Origin: Lachnospiraceae bacterium
GTDB taxonomy: Bacteria > Bacillota_A > Clostridia > Lachnospirales > Lachnospiraceae
Assembly: GCA_024699595.1 (NCBI GenBank)
Contig: JAILPG010000168.1
Coordinates: 1-10,018 of the forward strand
Direction of reading: 5' to 3'
DNA: 10,018 bases
Shown piece by piece: positions 1 through 8,204 of the stretch (its first letter is position 1; each line of letters starts with the position of its first letter). Made by a program: the position numbers and the translations under genes. A model generated the notes under the pieces. That model did no database searches. It was not told where the DNA came from and saw nothing but the letters and a program-made list of their open reading frames with translations.

Positions 1-1
1 C

Positions 2-793
2 GTACATCTCATAAAAAATGAAGAAAATTACGGATTTGCAAAGGCTGTAAACCAGGGAATAGAATTCTGTAAACATGACTATGTTATACTTTTGAATAAC
101 GATACGGTTGCGGATGAGCACTTTGTGGAAATGCTGTATAAGGCAGCATCCGAAAGAGCAGATGTTTTTGCTTACCAGGCAAGGATGTTAAAGCTTTATG
201 ATAAGGAACGGATCGACTCCTGCGGGGATCTGTACTGTGCCCTCGGATGGGCTTTTGCCCTTGGAAAGGACAAAGATCTTAGCAGGTATACGCAGGATAA
301 AAGAGTATTTTCAGCCTGTGCAGGTGCTGCGATATATAACAGAAAGCTCCTTTTAGAGACCGGATTGTTTGATGAAAGGCACGGATCTTATCTCGAGGAC
401 GTGGATATCTGCTACAGAGCCCGCATTTTGGGCTATATTAGCAGGTATACGCCTGATGCCGTTGTATATCATGCTGGAAGCGGGGTGACCGGATCCAGGC
501 ATAATCCCGTAAAGGTGAGTCTTTCCTCAAGAAACAGCGTGTATCTGATATATAAGAACATGCCGCTTTTCCAGCTTATCATTAATATCCCTTTCATTAT
601 TCTGGGATATCTGATAAAGCTTCTGTTCTTTGCCATGAAGGGTATGGGAGCAGAGTATTATAAAGGAGTCATCGGGGGGATAAAGCTTTGTGCTTCGGGC
701 AGGAAATATCCGTTTAAGCTTAAGAATCTCAGAAACTATGTCCTTATCCAGTTTGATCTCTGGATAAACATGATACGAAGGATTACGGGTTAG
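2..793 (+). CDS. Family 2 glycosyltransferase, rhamnosyltransferase-like, 5' partial
   Basis: This predicted GT2 (GT-A fold) enzyme would transfer a nucleotide-activated sugar, possibly dTDP-rhamnose, to a lipid-linked glycan at the inner membrane face. The reading frame is open from base 2, so 263 residues are visible and the N-terminus lies upstream. The TTG at 92 is internal: it sits inside the conserved segment ILLNNDT, and the residues before it (NEENYGFAKAVNQGI) are typical of the family. The metal-binding NND is at visible residues 32-34, the acceptor-side LEDVD motif at 131-135, and YHAGSG at 156-161. A hydrophobic helix at about 188-212, followed by basic residues, probably anchors the C-terminus to the membrane. 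The gene ends six bases before the next one, which supports cotranscription. The family call is firm; the donor and acceptor sugars are not visible. Confidence 0.92.
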   Translation, partial: VHLIKNEENYGFAKAVNQGIEFCKHDYVILLNNDTVADEHFVEMLYKAASERADVFAYQARMLKLYDKERIDSCGDLYCALGWAFALGKDKDLSRYTQDKRVFSACAGAAIYNRKLLLETGLFDERHGSYLEDVDICYRARILGYISRYTPDAVVYHAGSGVTGSRHNPVKVSLSSRNSVYLIYKNMPLFQLIINIPFIILGYLIKLLFFAMKGMGAEYYKGVIGGIKLCASGRKYPFKLKNLRNYVLIQFDLWINMIRRITG

Positions 794-799
794 CAGTAG

Positions 800-2200
800 A
801 TGATCAAAGACAATCAGAGTTTGTTTAACAGATTACATGTGCTGATAGATGCCTTCATTATAGCGGGTGCATACGCTCTTGCATGGTGGTTTAAGTTTAA
901 GAGCGGGCTCGTATCTTATTCTATCGGCCTTCCGACAAAGTATTATTTCAGGGCGCTTTACTATATAATCCCTGTCTATCTGTTTCTGTATTATCAGTTC
1001 AATCTCTACAATTCAAAAAGGGCGTCCGGCAGGAAGAGAGAGCTCTTTAATATCATAAAGGCAAATACGGTTGGCCTTATAGCGATAATGGTCGTGCTCT
1101 ATGTTATCAACCAGCCGCATTTTTCAAGGGAAATGATCCTCATCTTCTGGGCGTTCAATATCTTCCTTGAAACCTTTGTAAGAAACATAATCAGATATAT
1201 CTTAAGATTCATAAGACGCAGAGGCTACAATATCAAATACGTGCTTTTGGTGGGTTATTCAAAATCCGCAGAGAGCTATATCAACAAGATAAGACTTAAT
1301 CCGCAGTGGGGCTATGTCATCCGCGGCATCCTTGATGACAGGGTGGAGCGCGGCAGCATGTACAAGGGCGTCAAGGTACTCGGAAAGATAGACAACCTGT
1401 CCATTATCCTTCCCGAGAACAAGCTTGACGAGATAGCGATAACCCTAAGCCTTTCCGAATACGGAAGACTTGAGGAGATAGTCGCGATGTGTGAAAAATC
1501 CGGCGTACATACCAAGTTCATACCGGATTACTCGGGCATAATCCCGAACAAACCCTATACGGAGGATATTCAGGGCCTTCCCGTCATAAATATCCGGCAT
1601 GTGCCGCTTTCAAATACCTTAAATGCAGTCGCAAAGAGGACGGTAGATATAGTAGGTTCGCTTCTTGCAATCATAATCCTTTCACCTGTGATGCTTGTGA
1701 TATCGATACTCGTAAAGGCATCCTCAAAGGGTCCGGTCTTATTCAAACAGGAAAGAGTGGGTCTTCATAACAGGCCGTTTATGATGTACAAGTTCAGGAC
1801 CATGTATGTGCAGGATGAGCAGGACGAGCAGGAGGGCTGGACAACCAAGGACGATCCGAGAGTTACAAAGGTCGGAAAGGTATTAAGAAGGACAAGTCTT
1901 GATGAACTGCCGCAGTTTTTTAACATAATCGCGGGCAAGATGAGCATAGTGGGACCGCGTCCCGAAAGACCAAATTTTGTGGAACAGTTTACTGAGGAAA
2001 TACCACGCTATAATATCAAGCACCAGGTAAGACCGGGTCTTACCGGCTGGGCACAGATAAACGGCTTAAGGGGAGACACCTCGATAGAGAAGAGAATAGA
2101 ATATGATCTCTATTATATAGAAAACTGGACGATGAGCTTTGATTTTAAGATCATGTTCTTAACCATATTCAGAGGATTTGTGAACGAAAATGCCTACTGA
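800..2200 (+). CDS. Polyprenyl-phosphate sugar-1-phosphate transferase (WcaJ/WbaP type)
   Basis: This enzyme probably moves a hexose-1-phosphate from a UDP-sugar to undecaprenyl phosphate, the first step of building a surface-polysaccharide repeat unit. Its 466 residues match the usual length of the large polytopic members of the family. About four membrane helices lie in residues 13-130. A nucleotide-fold-like region follows (about 145-215, starting YVLLVGYS). A further hydrophobic or re-entrant segment lies at 281-305, and the bacterial sugar transferase domain fills 278-466. Visible signature motifs are FKQERVG (315-321), KFRTM (331-335), the catalytic Asp-Glu pair in SLDELPQ (D368, E369), VGPRPE (384-389) and PGLTGWAQING (412-422). 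The ATG at 800 gives a family-typical N-terminus (MIKDNQSLFNRLHVLID), although the ribosome site is weak and distant (AAGGA, 778-782). Glucose or galactose is the likeliest sugar, but the sequence does not decide it. Confidence 0.95.
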   Translation: MIKDNQSLFNRLHVLIDAFIIAGAYALAWWFKFKSGLVSYSIGLPTKYYFRALYYIIPVYLFLYYQFNLYNSKRASGRKRELFNIIKANTVGLIAIMVVLYVINQPHFSREMILIFWAFNIFLETFVRNIIRYILRFIRRRGYNIKYVLLVGYSKSAESYINKIRLNPQWGYVIRGILDDRVERGSMYKGVKVLGKIDNLSIILPENKLDEIAITLSLSEYGRLEEIVAMCEKSGVHTKFIPDYSGIIPNKPYTEDIQGLPVINIRHVPLSNTLNAVAKRTVDIVGSLLAIIILSPVMLVISILVKASSKGPVLFKQERVGLHNRPFMMYKFRTMYVQDEQDEQEGWTTKDDPRVTKVGKVLRRTSLDELPQFFNIIAGKMSIVGPRPERPNFVEQFTEEIPRYNIKHQVRPGLTGWAQINGLRGDTSIEKRIEYDLYYIENWTMSFDFKIMFLTIFRGFVNENAY

Positions 2201-3173
2201 TGAAAAGAACTCCGAAAAAGCAGGGGATAAACGTTTTCCCAAAACTGATGTCTGCATCCCCGTATACAGACCCGGGGAAAAATATGAAAGACTCTTATAC
2301 ATGCTGTCAAAACAGACGGTAAGTGTTTCCTCGGTCATCTGCATGTACACAAAAGAGAATGATGACGATCATTATGCGGATAGAAATATTGACTCTCATT
2401 CTCTTGACATAAGGGTTTTCGAGCTTGACAAAAAGGATTTTGATCACGGAAAGACCAGAAATGAGGCAGCAAAAAGATCCGATGCGGATATAATGGTCTT
2501 CATGACCGATGATGCGGTGCCCGCCGATGAAAGACTTATCGAAAATCTTATAAAAGGTCTTTCTTTTGACGAAAAAGCAGCCATTTGTTATGCAAGACAG
2601 CTTCCCTCTGAGACTTCATCCCTTGCGGAGTGTTTTTCAAGAGGTTTCAATTACGGCGATGAGAGAAGGGTAAAGACCGAGGAGGATATAAAGACTCTCG
2701 GAATAAAGGCTTTCTTCTGCTCGAATGTATGCGCGGCCTATAAAAAGGATGTATTTGAGTCACTCGGCGGATTTGTGGATCACACGATATTCAACGAGGA
2801 CATGATATATGCAAGAAAGGTTCTTAAGAACGGCTACAGTATAGTATATGAGCCGGATGCGGCAGTGGTTCATTCACACGATTATAAGAATATTGAACAG
2901 CTTCGCAGGAATTTTGACCTTGCGATCTCCCAGAAGCTTCATCCGGAGGCTTTTTCCGGGATCTCTTCGGAATCAGAGGGATTAAGATACATAAAGGCGG
3001 CAGCTTCTTACATGAGAAACAGAAAGAAATCATACCTGATGGTTCCCTTTATGATAACAAGCGTATATAAGTATGCCGGATACAGACTCGGAAAGAATTA
3101 TGACAGGCTTCCGAAGGGGCTTGTAGACAGACTTACGATGAACAGGACGTTTTTCGATAACAAAGGTGCATAG
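2190..3173 (+). CDS. Family 2 glycosyltransferase, soluble, rhamnosyltransferase-like
   Basis: This 327-residue protein is a predicted cytoplasmic GT2 enzyme that extends the lipid-linked glycan started by its upstream neighbour. The fold begins at TDVCIPVYRPGEKYERLL (about residues 19-36). The segment FDHGKTRNEA (84-93) is typical of rhamnosyltransferases. TDDA (106-109) holds the metal-binding aspartates, NED (202-204) is the probable catalytic-base region, and VVHSHDY (226-232) follows. No convincing membrane helix is seen. The gene starts inside the previous one (11-base overlap), so translational coupling is likely; an AGAGG at 2171-2175 is a possible but distant ribosome site. The first 18 residues are charged and lie outside the domain. 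Rhamnose as donor is inference; another deoxyhexose or hexose is possible. Confidence 0.92.
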   Translation: MPTDEKNSEKAGDKRFPKTDVCIPVYRPGEKYERLLYMLSKQTVSVSSVICMYTKENDDDHYADRNIDSHSLDIRVFELDKKDFDHGKTRNEAAKRSDADIMVFMTDDAVPADERLIENLIKGLSFDEKAAICYARQLPSETSSLAECFSRGFNYGDERRVKTEEDIKTLGIKAFFCSNVCAAYKKDVFESLGGFVDHTIFNEDMIYARKVLKNGYSIVYEPDAAVVHSHDYKNIEQLRRNFDLAISQKLHPEAFSGISSESEGLRYIKAAASYMRNRKKSYLMVPFMITSVYKYAGYRLGKNYDRLPKGLVDRLTMNRTFFDNKGA

Positions 3174-3180
3174 AAAGGAG
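3174..3180 (+). promoter_or_regulatory. Strong ribosome binding site of glmS
   Basis: AAAGGAG lies five bases before the ATG at 3186 and overlaps the stop region of the preceding gene. It is the best Shine-Dalgarno match in the window and fixes the glmS start, which must place cysteine at position 2. It suggests glmS is translated more strongly than its neighbours. Confidence 0.8.
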
Positions 3181-3185
3181 AGCTT

Positions 3186-5006
3186 ATGTGCGGAATAGTA
3201 GGATATGTTGGAGATAAGCAGGCAGTACCCGTACTTTTGGAAGGACTTTCCAAGCTTGAGTACAGAGGTTATGATTCCGCCGGAATAGCCGTGATCGAAA
3301 AAAATCACATAAAGGTGGCAAAATGCCAGGGCAGGCTTAAGAATCTTGAGGATAAGCTCGAAGCGGACGGGGTTCCTGACGGACATGTCGGGATCGGCCA
3401 CACAAGATGGGCAACCCATGGAGAGCCCTCGGATATCAATTCCCACCCGCACGGCAATAAGAGGGTATCCATAGTACATAACGGTATAATCGAAAACTAC
3501 AAGCAGATCAAGGACTTTCTCATATCCGAAGGCTACAGCTTTGTCAGCGAAACGGATACGGAGACTGTCGCAAAGCTCATAGATTACTGCTATAACGGAA
3601 ATCCCGTCGAGACTCTTTCAAAGGTCATTGCCCAGATACACGGATCCTATGCGCTCGGGATAATGTTTCGTGATATGCCTGACCGGATCTATGCGGTCAG
3701 GAAGGATTCTCCGCTTATCGTGGGTCTTTCCGAAAAGGAGAATTTCATCGCTTCGGATGTGCCTGCGATCATAAGCTACACAAGGGATTACTACCTGCTT
3801 GAGCAGAACGAGATCGCTGAGATCCGTGCTGACAGGGTTACCATATATGACATAAGGGGCTGCGAGGTTAAAAAAGAAAAGCAGACTGCCGACTGGGATG
3901 TTGAGGCAGCCGAAAAGGGCGGCTATGAGCATTTCATGTTAAAGGAGATACATGAACAGCCCTCTGCGGTGAATATGACGATAACCCCGAGGATCATAGA
4001 CGATCTTCCCGATTTTTCAATGGAAGGAATGCCTCTTGATAAGCTTAAGGATTATGACAGGATACATATAGTTGCCTGCGGTACCGCGATGCATGCCGGA
4101 ATGGTCGGAAAGTACGTGATAGAAAGACTTGCGAGGATACCCGTTATCGTGGATATAGCCTCGGAATTCAGATACCGTGATCCGCTCGTGTCAGAGGGTG
4201 ATCTGGTGATAGTGATATCCCAGTCCGGAGAGACCGAGGATACCAAGCAGGCACTTAAGCTTGCCAAGGAAATGGGTGCACTGACCATGGCCGTTGTAAA
4301 CGTCAAGGGCTCGAGCATTGCAAGAGAAGCGGACATCGTGGTATATACCCATGCGGGACCGGAGATATCGGTAGCCTCGACCAAGGCATATATGGTTCAG
4401 GTATCCGTTATGTATCTGCTTGCCTTTGCTCTTTCCTATGCAAAGGGAAAGATCGACCGTGATACCTGTAAGGATTATATAGCAAAGCTTGGCAGGATGC
4501 CTTCGGTCATCGAGGAAGCGATAAAGCTCCAGGAAAAATGCCAGTATGCCGCAAGCAAACTCTTAAATGCGGACAGCCTTCTGTATATAGGAAGAGGACT
4601 TGATTATGCACTGAGCATGGAGGGATCTCTTAAGCTTAAGGAGATATCCTACATCCATTCCGAATCCTATGCAGCGGGAGAGTTAAAGCACGGGACCATT
4701 TCCCTTATCACGAATGAGATGCCCGTGATCGCTGTTGCCACGCAGAGCAGGCTTGTGGAAAAGACGATAAGCAATATCAAGGAAGTAAAGTCAAGAGGAG
4801 CCTATGTCATCATGATCTGTGATAAGGATGTTGACATTGAAGACGGCGTATGTGACCAGATAATAAGGCTTCCGGAAGCGGATGAGCTCTTAATGCCGAT
4901 GGTCGCAGCAGTGCCTTTGCAGCTCATCGCATATTATACGGCCGTACTTAAAGGCTGTGATGTTGATAAGCCGAGGAACCTCGCAAAATCAGTTACGGTA
5001 GAGTAA
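3186..5006 (+). CDS. glmS: Glutamine--fructose-6-phosphate aminotransferase (isomerizing)
   Basis: GlmS converts fructose-6-phosphate and glutamine to glucosamine-6-phosphate, the committed step toward UDP-GlcNAc for peptidoglycan and surface glycans; it is cytoplasmic. The 606 residues match the family's usual length of about 600. The N-terminal glutaminase domain starts MCGIVGYVG, so Cys2 becomes the nucleophile once Met is removed. It also shows YRGYDSAGIA, HTRWATHGEPSD (72-83), NGIIENY (99-105) and ETDTE (122-126). Two sugar-isomerase (SIS) domains follow, with CGTAMHAG from residue 298, SQSGETEDT near 344-352, SVASTKAY near 395, and the invariant C-terminus DKPRNLAKSVTVE. The gene begins 12 bases after the upstream glycosyltransferase. 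That gap has no room for the roughly 150-base glmS ribozyme that controls many Firmicutes glmS genes. Whether a second glmS exists elsewhere cannot be seen here. Confidence 0.98.
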   Translation: MCGIVGYVGDKQAVPVLLEGLSKLEYRGYDSAGIAVIEKNHIKVAKCQGRLKNLEDKLEADGVPDGHVGIGHTRWATHGEPSDINSHPHGNKRVSIVHNGIIENYKQIKDFLISEGYSFVSETDTETVAKLIDYCYNGNPVETLSKVIAQIHGSYALGIMFRDMPDRIYAVRKDSPLIVGLSEKENFIASDVPAIISYTRDYYLLEQNEIAEIRADRVTIYDIRGCEVKKEKQTADWDVEAAEKGGYEHFMLKEIHEQPSAVNMTITPRIIDDLPDFSMEGMPLDKLKDYDRIHIVACGTAMHAGMVGKYVIERLARIPVIVDIASEFRYRDPLVSEGDLVIVISQSGETEDTKQALKLAKEMGALTMAVVNVKGSSIAREADIVVYTHAGPEISVASTKAYMVQVSVMYLLAFALSYAKGKIDRDTCKDYIAKLGRMPSVIEEAIKLQEKCQYAASKLLNADSLLYIGRGLDYALSMEGSLKLKEISYIHSESYAAGELKHGTISLITNEMPVIAVATQSRLVEKTISNIKEVKSRGAYVIMICDKDVDIEDGVCDQIIRLPEADELLMPMVAAVPLQLIAYYTAVLKGCDVDKPRNLAKSVTVE

Positions 5007-5024
5007 TAGAACCAGGGTAAAAAA

Positions 5025-6626
5025 ATGGATAATAACGATAAGGAAATAAAATACTGTCAGCTGTGCAGAAGACCTTCGAGTTCCGTAAAGGACATGTTCA
5101 GGCTTTCGGACGAACTCTATGTCTGCTCGGACTGCATGCATAACATGCTTGATTCCCTGACAAGGTTTGCGGGAAACGGTTCCCCTTCAGGCTTTAACCT
5201 TAAGGATATGCCTGATCTTTCAAAGCTTGTGGATCCGAAAAATGCGGATAAGGGAGTTTCTGATAAGCCCGATGCTCCCAAAGAAGGATTTTTTTCGGGC
5301 TTAAAAAAGCAGAAAGAGGATAAGAAGGAACCTGAGGGGGATGAGGAAACAAAGGACGACGGGATCAGCGGCTTTTCGCCCAATTTCTCCTTCCCGGGTG
5401 TCAGCTTTTTAAACATGTCGGATCTTCAGGGCATGCTTTCCGGAAGACCTAAGGTTAAAAAGAAAAAGACCAGTGACCATGTTCCTGAGATTGATATCAA
5501 TAATATCCCGAGACCTGACAGGATAAAGGCCATGCTCGATGAGTACATAGTGGGACAGGACCATGCAAAAAAGGTCATATCCGTTGCCGTATACAACCAT
5601 TACAAGAGGGTTGCCTCAGAGGGAATGGATAAGAGCAGGTTCTCAAAAAGGCTCGAGGGCGTGGAGATCGAAAAATCCAACATGCTGATGATCGGGCCTA
5701 CGGGCTGCGGAAAGACCTATATGGTAAAGACCCTTGCAAAGCTTTTGGATGTGCCTCTTGCGATAGCGGATGCAACCTCCCTTACCGAGGCAGGCTACAT
5801 AGGCGATGACATAGAGAGTGTTGTCACAAAGCTTTTGACTGCGGCCGACAATGATGTTGACAAGGCCGAGACAGGGATAATCTTCATCGATGAGATCGAT
5901 AAGATAGCAAAAAAGAAGAATACGCATACCAGGGATGTCTCCGGTGAGAGCGTGCAGCAGGGGATGCTCAAGCTTCTTGAGGGAAGCGAGATCGAGGTTC
6001 CGGTAGGCTCAAACAGCAAGAATGCCATGGTTCCGATGGCGACCGTGAACACAAGAAACATCCTCTTTATCTGCGGCGGTGCTTTCCCCGATCTTGACGA
6101 GATAATAAAGCAGCGTCTCAGAAAGCAGACGTCGATAGGCTTTAATGCCGAGCTTAAGGATACTCTTGATAAGAGAAAGGATATCCTTAAAGAGGTCACT
6201 GTCGAGGATGTAAAGAAGTTTGGAATGATCCCCGAATTTGTCGGAAGACTGCCCATTTTATTTGCAATGGAGGGTCTTTCCGAGGATATGCTCGTAGAGA
6301 TCCTTAAGGAGCCCAAAAATGCGATAATAAAGCAGTATCAGAAGCTTTTTGCAATAGACGAGGTCGACCTGCAGTTTGACGATGAGGCCCTGCACGAGAT
6401 CGCAAAGAAGGCTCTTGAGCGGGATACGGGTGCCAGAGCGCTTCGGTCGATTATAGAAGAGTTCATGCTTGACATCATGTACGAGATCCCCAAAGATGAC
6501 AGTATCGGCAGAGTAACGATCACAAAGGATTATATCCTGGGTCAGGGCGGTCCTGTTATCGAGCTTCGAGGGATGGACATAAAACATGATGACATTATAG
6601 GGATCAGTGCTTCGGGTATGGCATAG
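5025..6626 (+). CDS. ClpX-like AAA+ unfoldase, divergent, with long charged linker
   Basis: This 533-residue protein resembles ClpX, the ATP-driven ring that unfolds proteins and feeds them to the ClpP peptidase. The N-terminal zinc-binding domain has CQLC (11-14) and CSDC (34-37). A low-complexity, charged linker covers about 50-150; ClpX usually has a short one and totals near 420 residues. The AAA+ part has LDEYIVGQDHAKK (171-183), Walker A GPTGCGKT (224-231), pore loop GYIGDD (257-262; usually GYVGED), Walker B IIFIDE (285-290), RDVSGESVQQ (303-312), sensor 1 region ILFICGG (346-352), arginine finger in FVGRLP (R408) and sensor 2 GARALRSI (469-476). The ClpP-docking IGF is kept (371-373). 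The RKH loop, used by E. coli ClpX to bind substrate tags, reads SKN (331-333). A weak ribosome site (CAGGG, 5013-5017) precedes the ATG. No clpP is adjacent, so this is probably a specialised paralogue rather than the housekeeping ClpX; that is inference. Confidence 0.9.
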   Translation: MDNNDKEIKYCQLCRRPSSSVKDMFRLSDELYVCSDCMHNMLDSLTRFAGNGSPSGFNLKDMPDLSKLVDPKNADKGVSDKPDAPKEGFFSGLKKQKEDKKEPEGDEETKDDGISGFSPNFSFPGVSFLNMSDLQGMLSGRPKVKKKKTSDHVPEIDINNIPRPDRIKAMLDEYIVGQDHAKKVISVAVYNHYKRVASEGMDKSRFSKRLEGVEIEKSNMLMIGPTGCGKTYMVKTLAKLLDVPLAIADATSLTEAGYIGDDIESVVTKLLTAADNDVDKAETGIIFIDEIDKIAKKKNTHTRDVSGESVQQGMLKLLEGSEIEVPVGSNSKNAMVPMATVNTRNILFICGGAFPDLDEIIKQRLRKQTSIGFNAELKDTLDKRKDILKEVTVEDVKKFGMIPEFVGRLPILFAMEGLSEDMLVEILKEPKNAIIKQYQKLFAIDEVDLQFDDEALHEIAKKALERDTGARALRSIIEEFMLDIMYEIPKDDSIGRVTITKDYILGQGGPVIELRGMDIKHDDIIGISASGMA

Positions 6627-6638
6627 GAAAGAGTTGTC

Positions 6639-8138
6639 ATGATCTTTTACAGCTTGAAATTTGTCGTGTTTATGGCGGCAGTCTTTCTCATATACTGGAA
6701 TATACCCCACAGATACAGATGGGCATTGATACTTGCAGCAAATATATGCTTTTATGCCTGTTATGATCTGAGATATCTGATCGTGCTTGTACTTATCACG
6801 GTGATATCGTTCTTTACGGCATTGTATCTGGAGGATAAGCCTCTTTCGAAAAAAAGAAAGGGGCTTTTTGTGATGGGGCTTCTTATGACCCTGTCCTTCC
6901 TCTTCGTGTTCAAATATCTGAACTTTACCTTTTACGGTGTCAGAAAGGTATTATCCTTTATAAGCATTCCAATACAGGAGACGACCCTTAAGCTTATCAT
7001 GCCTGCGGGCATATCCTTTTACACCTTTGAGACCGCAGGTTACCTCATAGATGTATACATGGGAAAAATAAAGGCAGTAAGGCATTTTGGCAAATACGCC
7101 GTATTTGTTTCGTTTTTCCCGAATATCTCATCAGGCCCCATAGAGAGGGCGGGGCATTTTATCCCGCAGCTTGATGAGGAAAAGGTCTTTGATTACGGAA
7201 AGGCTGTTTACGGCAGCAGGCTTCTTTTGTTCGGACTCCTTAAAAAGATCATCTTTGCCGACATGATGGTAAAGTATGTGGATGCGGTCTTTGATAACGT
7301 GACGCAGATGAGAGGTATCTGTTTTGCCTGGGCCACTCTCTTATACACCTTCCAGATCTATTTTGATTTTTCGGGTTATTCGGATATGGCAGTAGGGCTT
7401 GCAAAGCTTTTGGGCTTTGATCTTCTTACCAATTTCAAGAGTCCCTATATGTCATCGAGCATAAAAGAGTTCTGGGGCAGCTGGCATATCTCGCTGTCAA
7501 CGTGGTTTAGGGATTACGTATATATTCCTCTCGGAGGAAACAGGTGCTCAAAGCTTAAGAGGGACAGAAACCTCCTGTTAACCTTTCTTGCATCGGGTCT
7601 CTGGCACGGCGCAAGCTTTACCTTTATCTTCTGGGGCGGGATACACGGTGTGTGCCAGATAATCGAAAACAGGATATCCGAGGCAGTCAGTGCGCTTAAG
7701 AAGGATAAGGCGGGTGCCACGGGACAGAAACCTTCGGGTAATGCTGTTTACGGTGAAAAAGAAGGTGCAAAAGCTGTCGCAGTAAAGATACTTCAGACCG
7801 TTCTTACCTTCCTTATAGTAAGCTATGCCTGGCTCTTCTTCAGGGCCAATTCCATAAGCGAGGCGCTCTATGCAACAAAGAACATGTTTGCGGATCTGTC
7901 TGTTGCTACAGCCATGGCAAACATGAAGATGAGCGACAGATCGGTTCTTAAGACCACCCTTGCGATCGTATTTATCCTTGTCTATGACTTTTTTGCAAAA
8001 AAAAGAGATCTTCTCAAGGAAATGGACAGACTGAAGACTCCGCTTCGGTGGGTCATATATGTTGCAGCCGGAGTACTGGTGGTTGCCTTTGCATCCCACA
8101 GCGGCGGGGCACAGGAGTTCATATATTTCAAATTTTAG
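6639..8138 (+). CDS. MBOAT family O-acyltransferase (AlgI/DltB type)
   Basis: This polytopic membrane enzyme of 499 residues belongs to the MBOAT family, which passes acyl groups (often acetyl) across the membrane to extracellular glycans or teichoic acids. The family signature is clear: SSGPIERAGHFIPQL (164-178), YFDFSGYSDMAVG (241-253), KEFWGSWHISLSTWFRDY (276-293), IPLGGNR (296-302) and SGLWHGASFTFIFWGG (319-334). His323 in LWHG is the expected catalytic histidine; His283 is in the other conserved WH motif. Many hydrophobic segments are spread from residue 4 to the C-terminus. A hydrophilic, lysine- and glycine-rich loop lies at about 345-380, and AWLFFRA at 397-403 is also typical. The ribosome site AGGAAAGAG (6625-6633) overlaps the stop of the upstream gene. 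The next gene encodes an SGNH-like partner, a common pairing for polysaccharide O-acylation systems. The acyl donor and acceptor glycan are unknown. Confidence 0.95.
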   Translation: MIFYSLKFVVFMAAVFLIYWNIPHRYRWALILAANICFYACYDLRYLIVLVLITVISFFTALYLEDKPLSKKRKGLFVMGLLMTLSFLFVFKYLNFTFYGVRKVLSFISIPIQETTLKLIMPAGISFYTFETAGYLIDVYMGKIKAVRHFGKYAVFVSFFPNISSGPIERAGHFIPQLDEEKVFDYGKAVYGSRLLLFGLLKKIIFADMMVKYVDAVFDNVTQMRGICFAWATLLYTFQIYFDFSGYSDMAVGLAKLLGFDLLTNFKSPYMSSSIKEFWGSWHISLSTWFRDYVYIPLGGNRCSKLKRDRNLLLTFLASGLWHGASFTFIFWGGIHGVCQIIENRISEAVSALKKDKAGATGQKPSGNAVYGEKEGAKAVAVKILQTVLTFLIVSYAWLFFRANSISEALYATKNMFADLSVATAMANMKMSDRSVLKTTLAIVFILVYDFFAKKRDLLKEMDRLKTPLRWVIYVAAGVLVVAFASHSGGAQEFIYFKF

Positions 8139-8204
8139 CTGCGGGCAGAGAAGACCGTCCGCCTGAGAAGGATGATCTTTTAAAGCACGCACGGGGCTTA
8201 AAAA
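8139..8204 (+). other. Longest intergenic gap, 66 bases
   Basis: This gap between the MBOAT gene and the SGNH-like gene is the only one in the window above 20 bases. It contains a small GC-rich inverted repeat (GCGGGC at 8141-8146 and GTCCGC at 8157-8162, with one G-U pair) and most of the hairpin that reaches the next start codon. No -35/-10 promoter pair and no T-run were recognised, so transcription probably continues through it. Confidence 0.5.

Noticed and set aside
92..94. TTG at 92 as the true start of the first glycosyltransferase
   Set aside because: The frame is open to base 2 and the upstream residues carry conserved GT2 sequence, so the gene begins before the window.
279..452. 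Direct repeat of the 15 bases TTAGCAGGTATACGC at 279-293 and 438-452
   Set aside because: Both copies are in the same frame of the glycosyltransferase and encode SRYT in ordinary protein sequence. There are only two copies and nothing repeat-like between them, so chance or codon preference is the simpler reading.
5795..6316. Open frame of 173 codons on the minus strand opposite the ClpX-like AAA+ core
   Set aside because: Its translation is Ser/Leu/Ile-rich and has no family motif; the + strand in the same place carries every AAA+ signature.
8141..8162. GC-rich inverted repeat after the MBOAT stop codon as a terminator
   Set aside because: The stem has only six pairs including one G-U, the loop is ten bases, and no T-run follows, so an intrinsic terminator is not supported.
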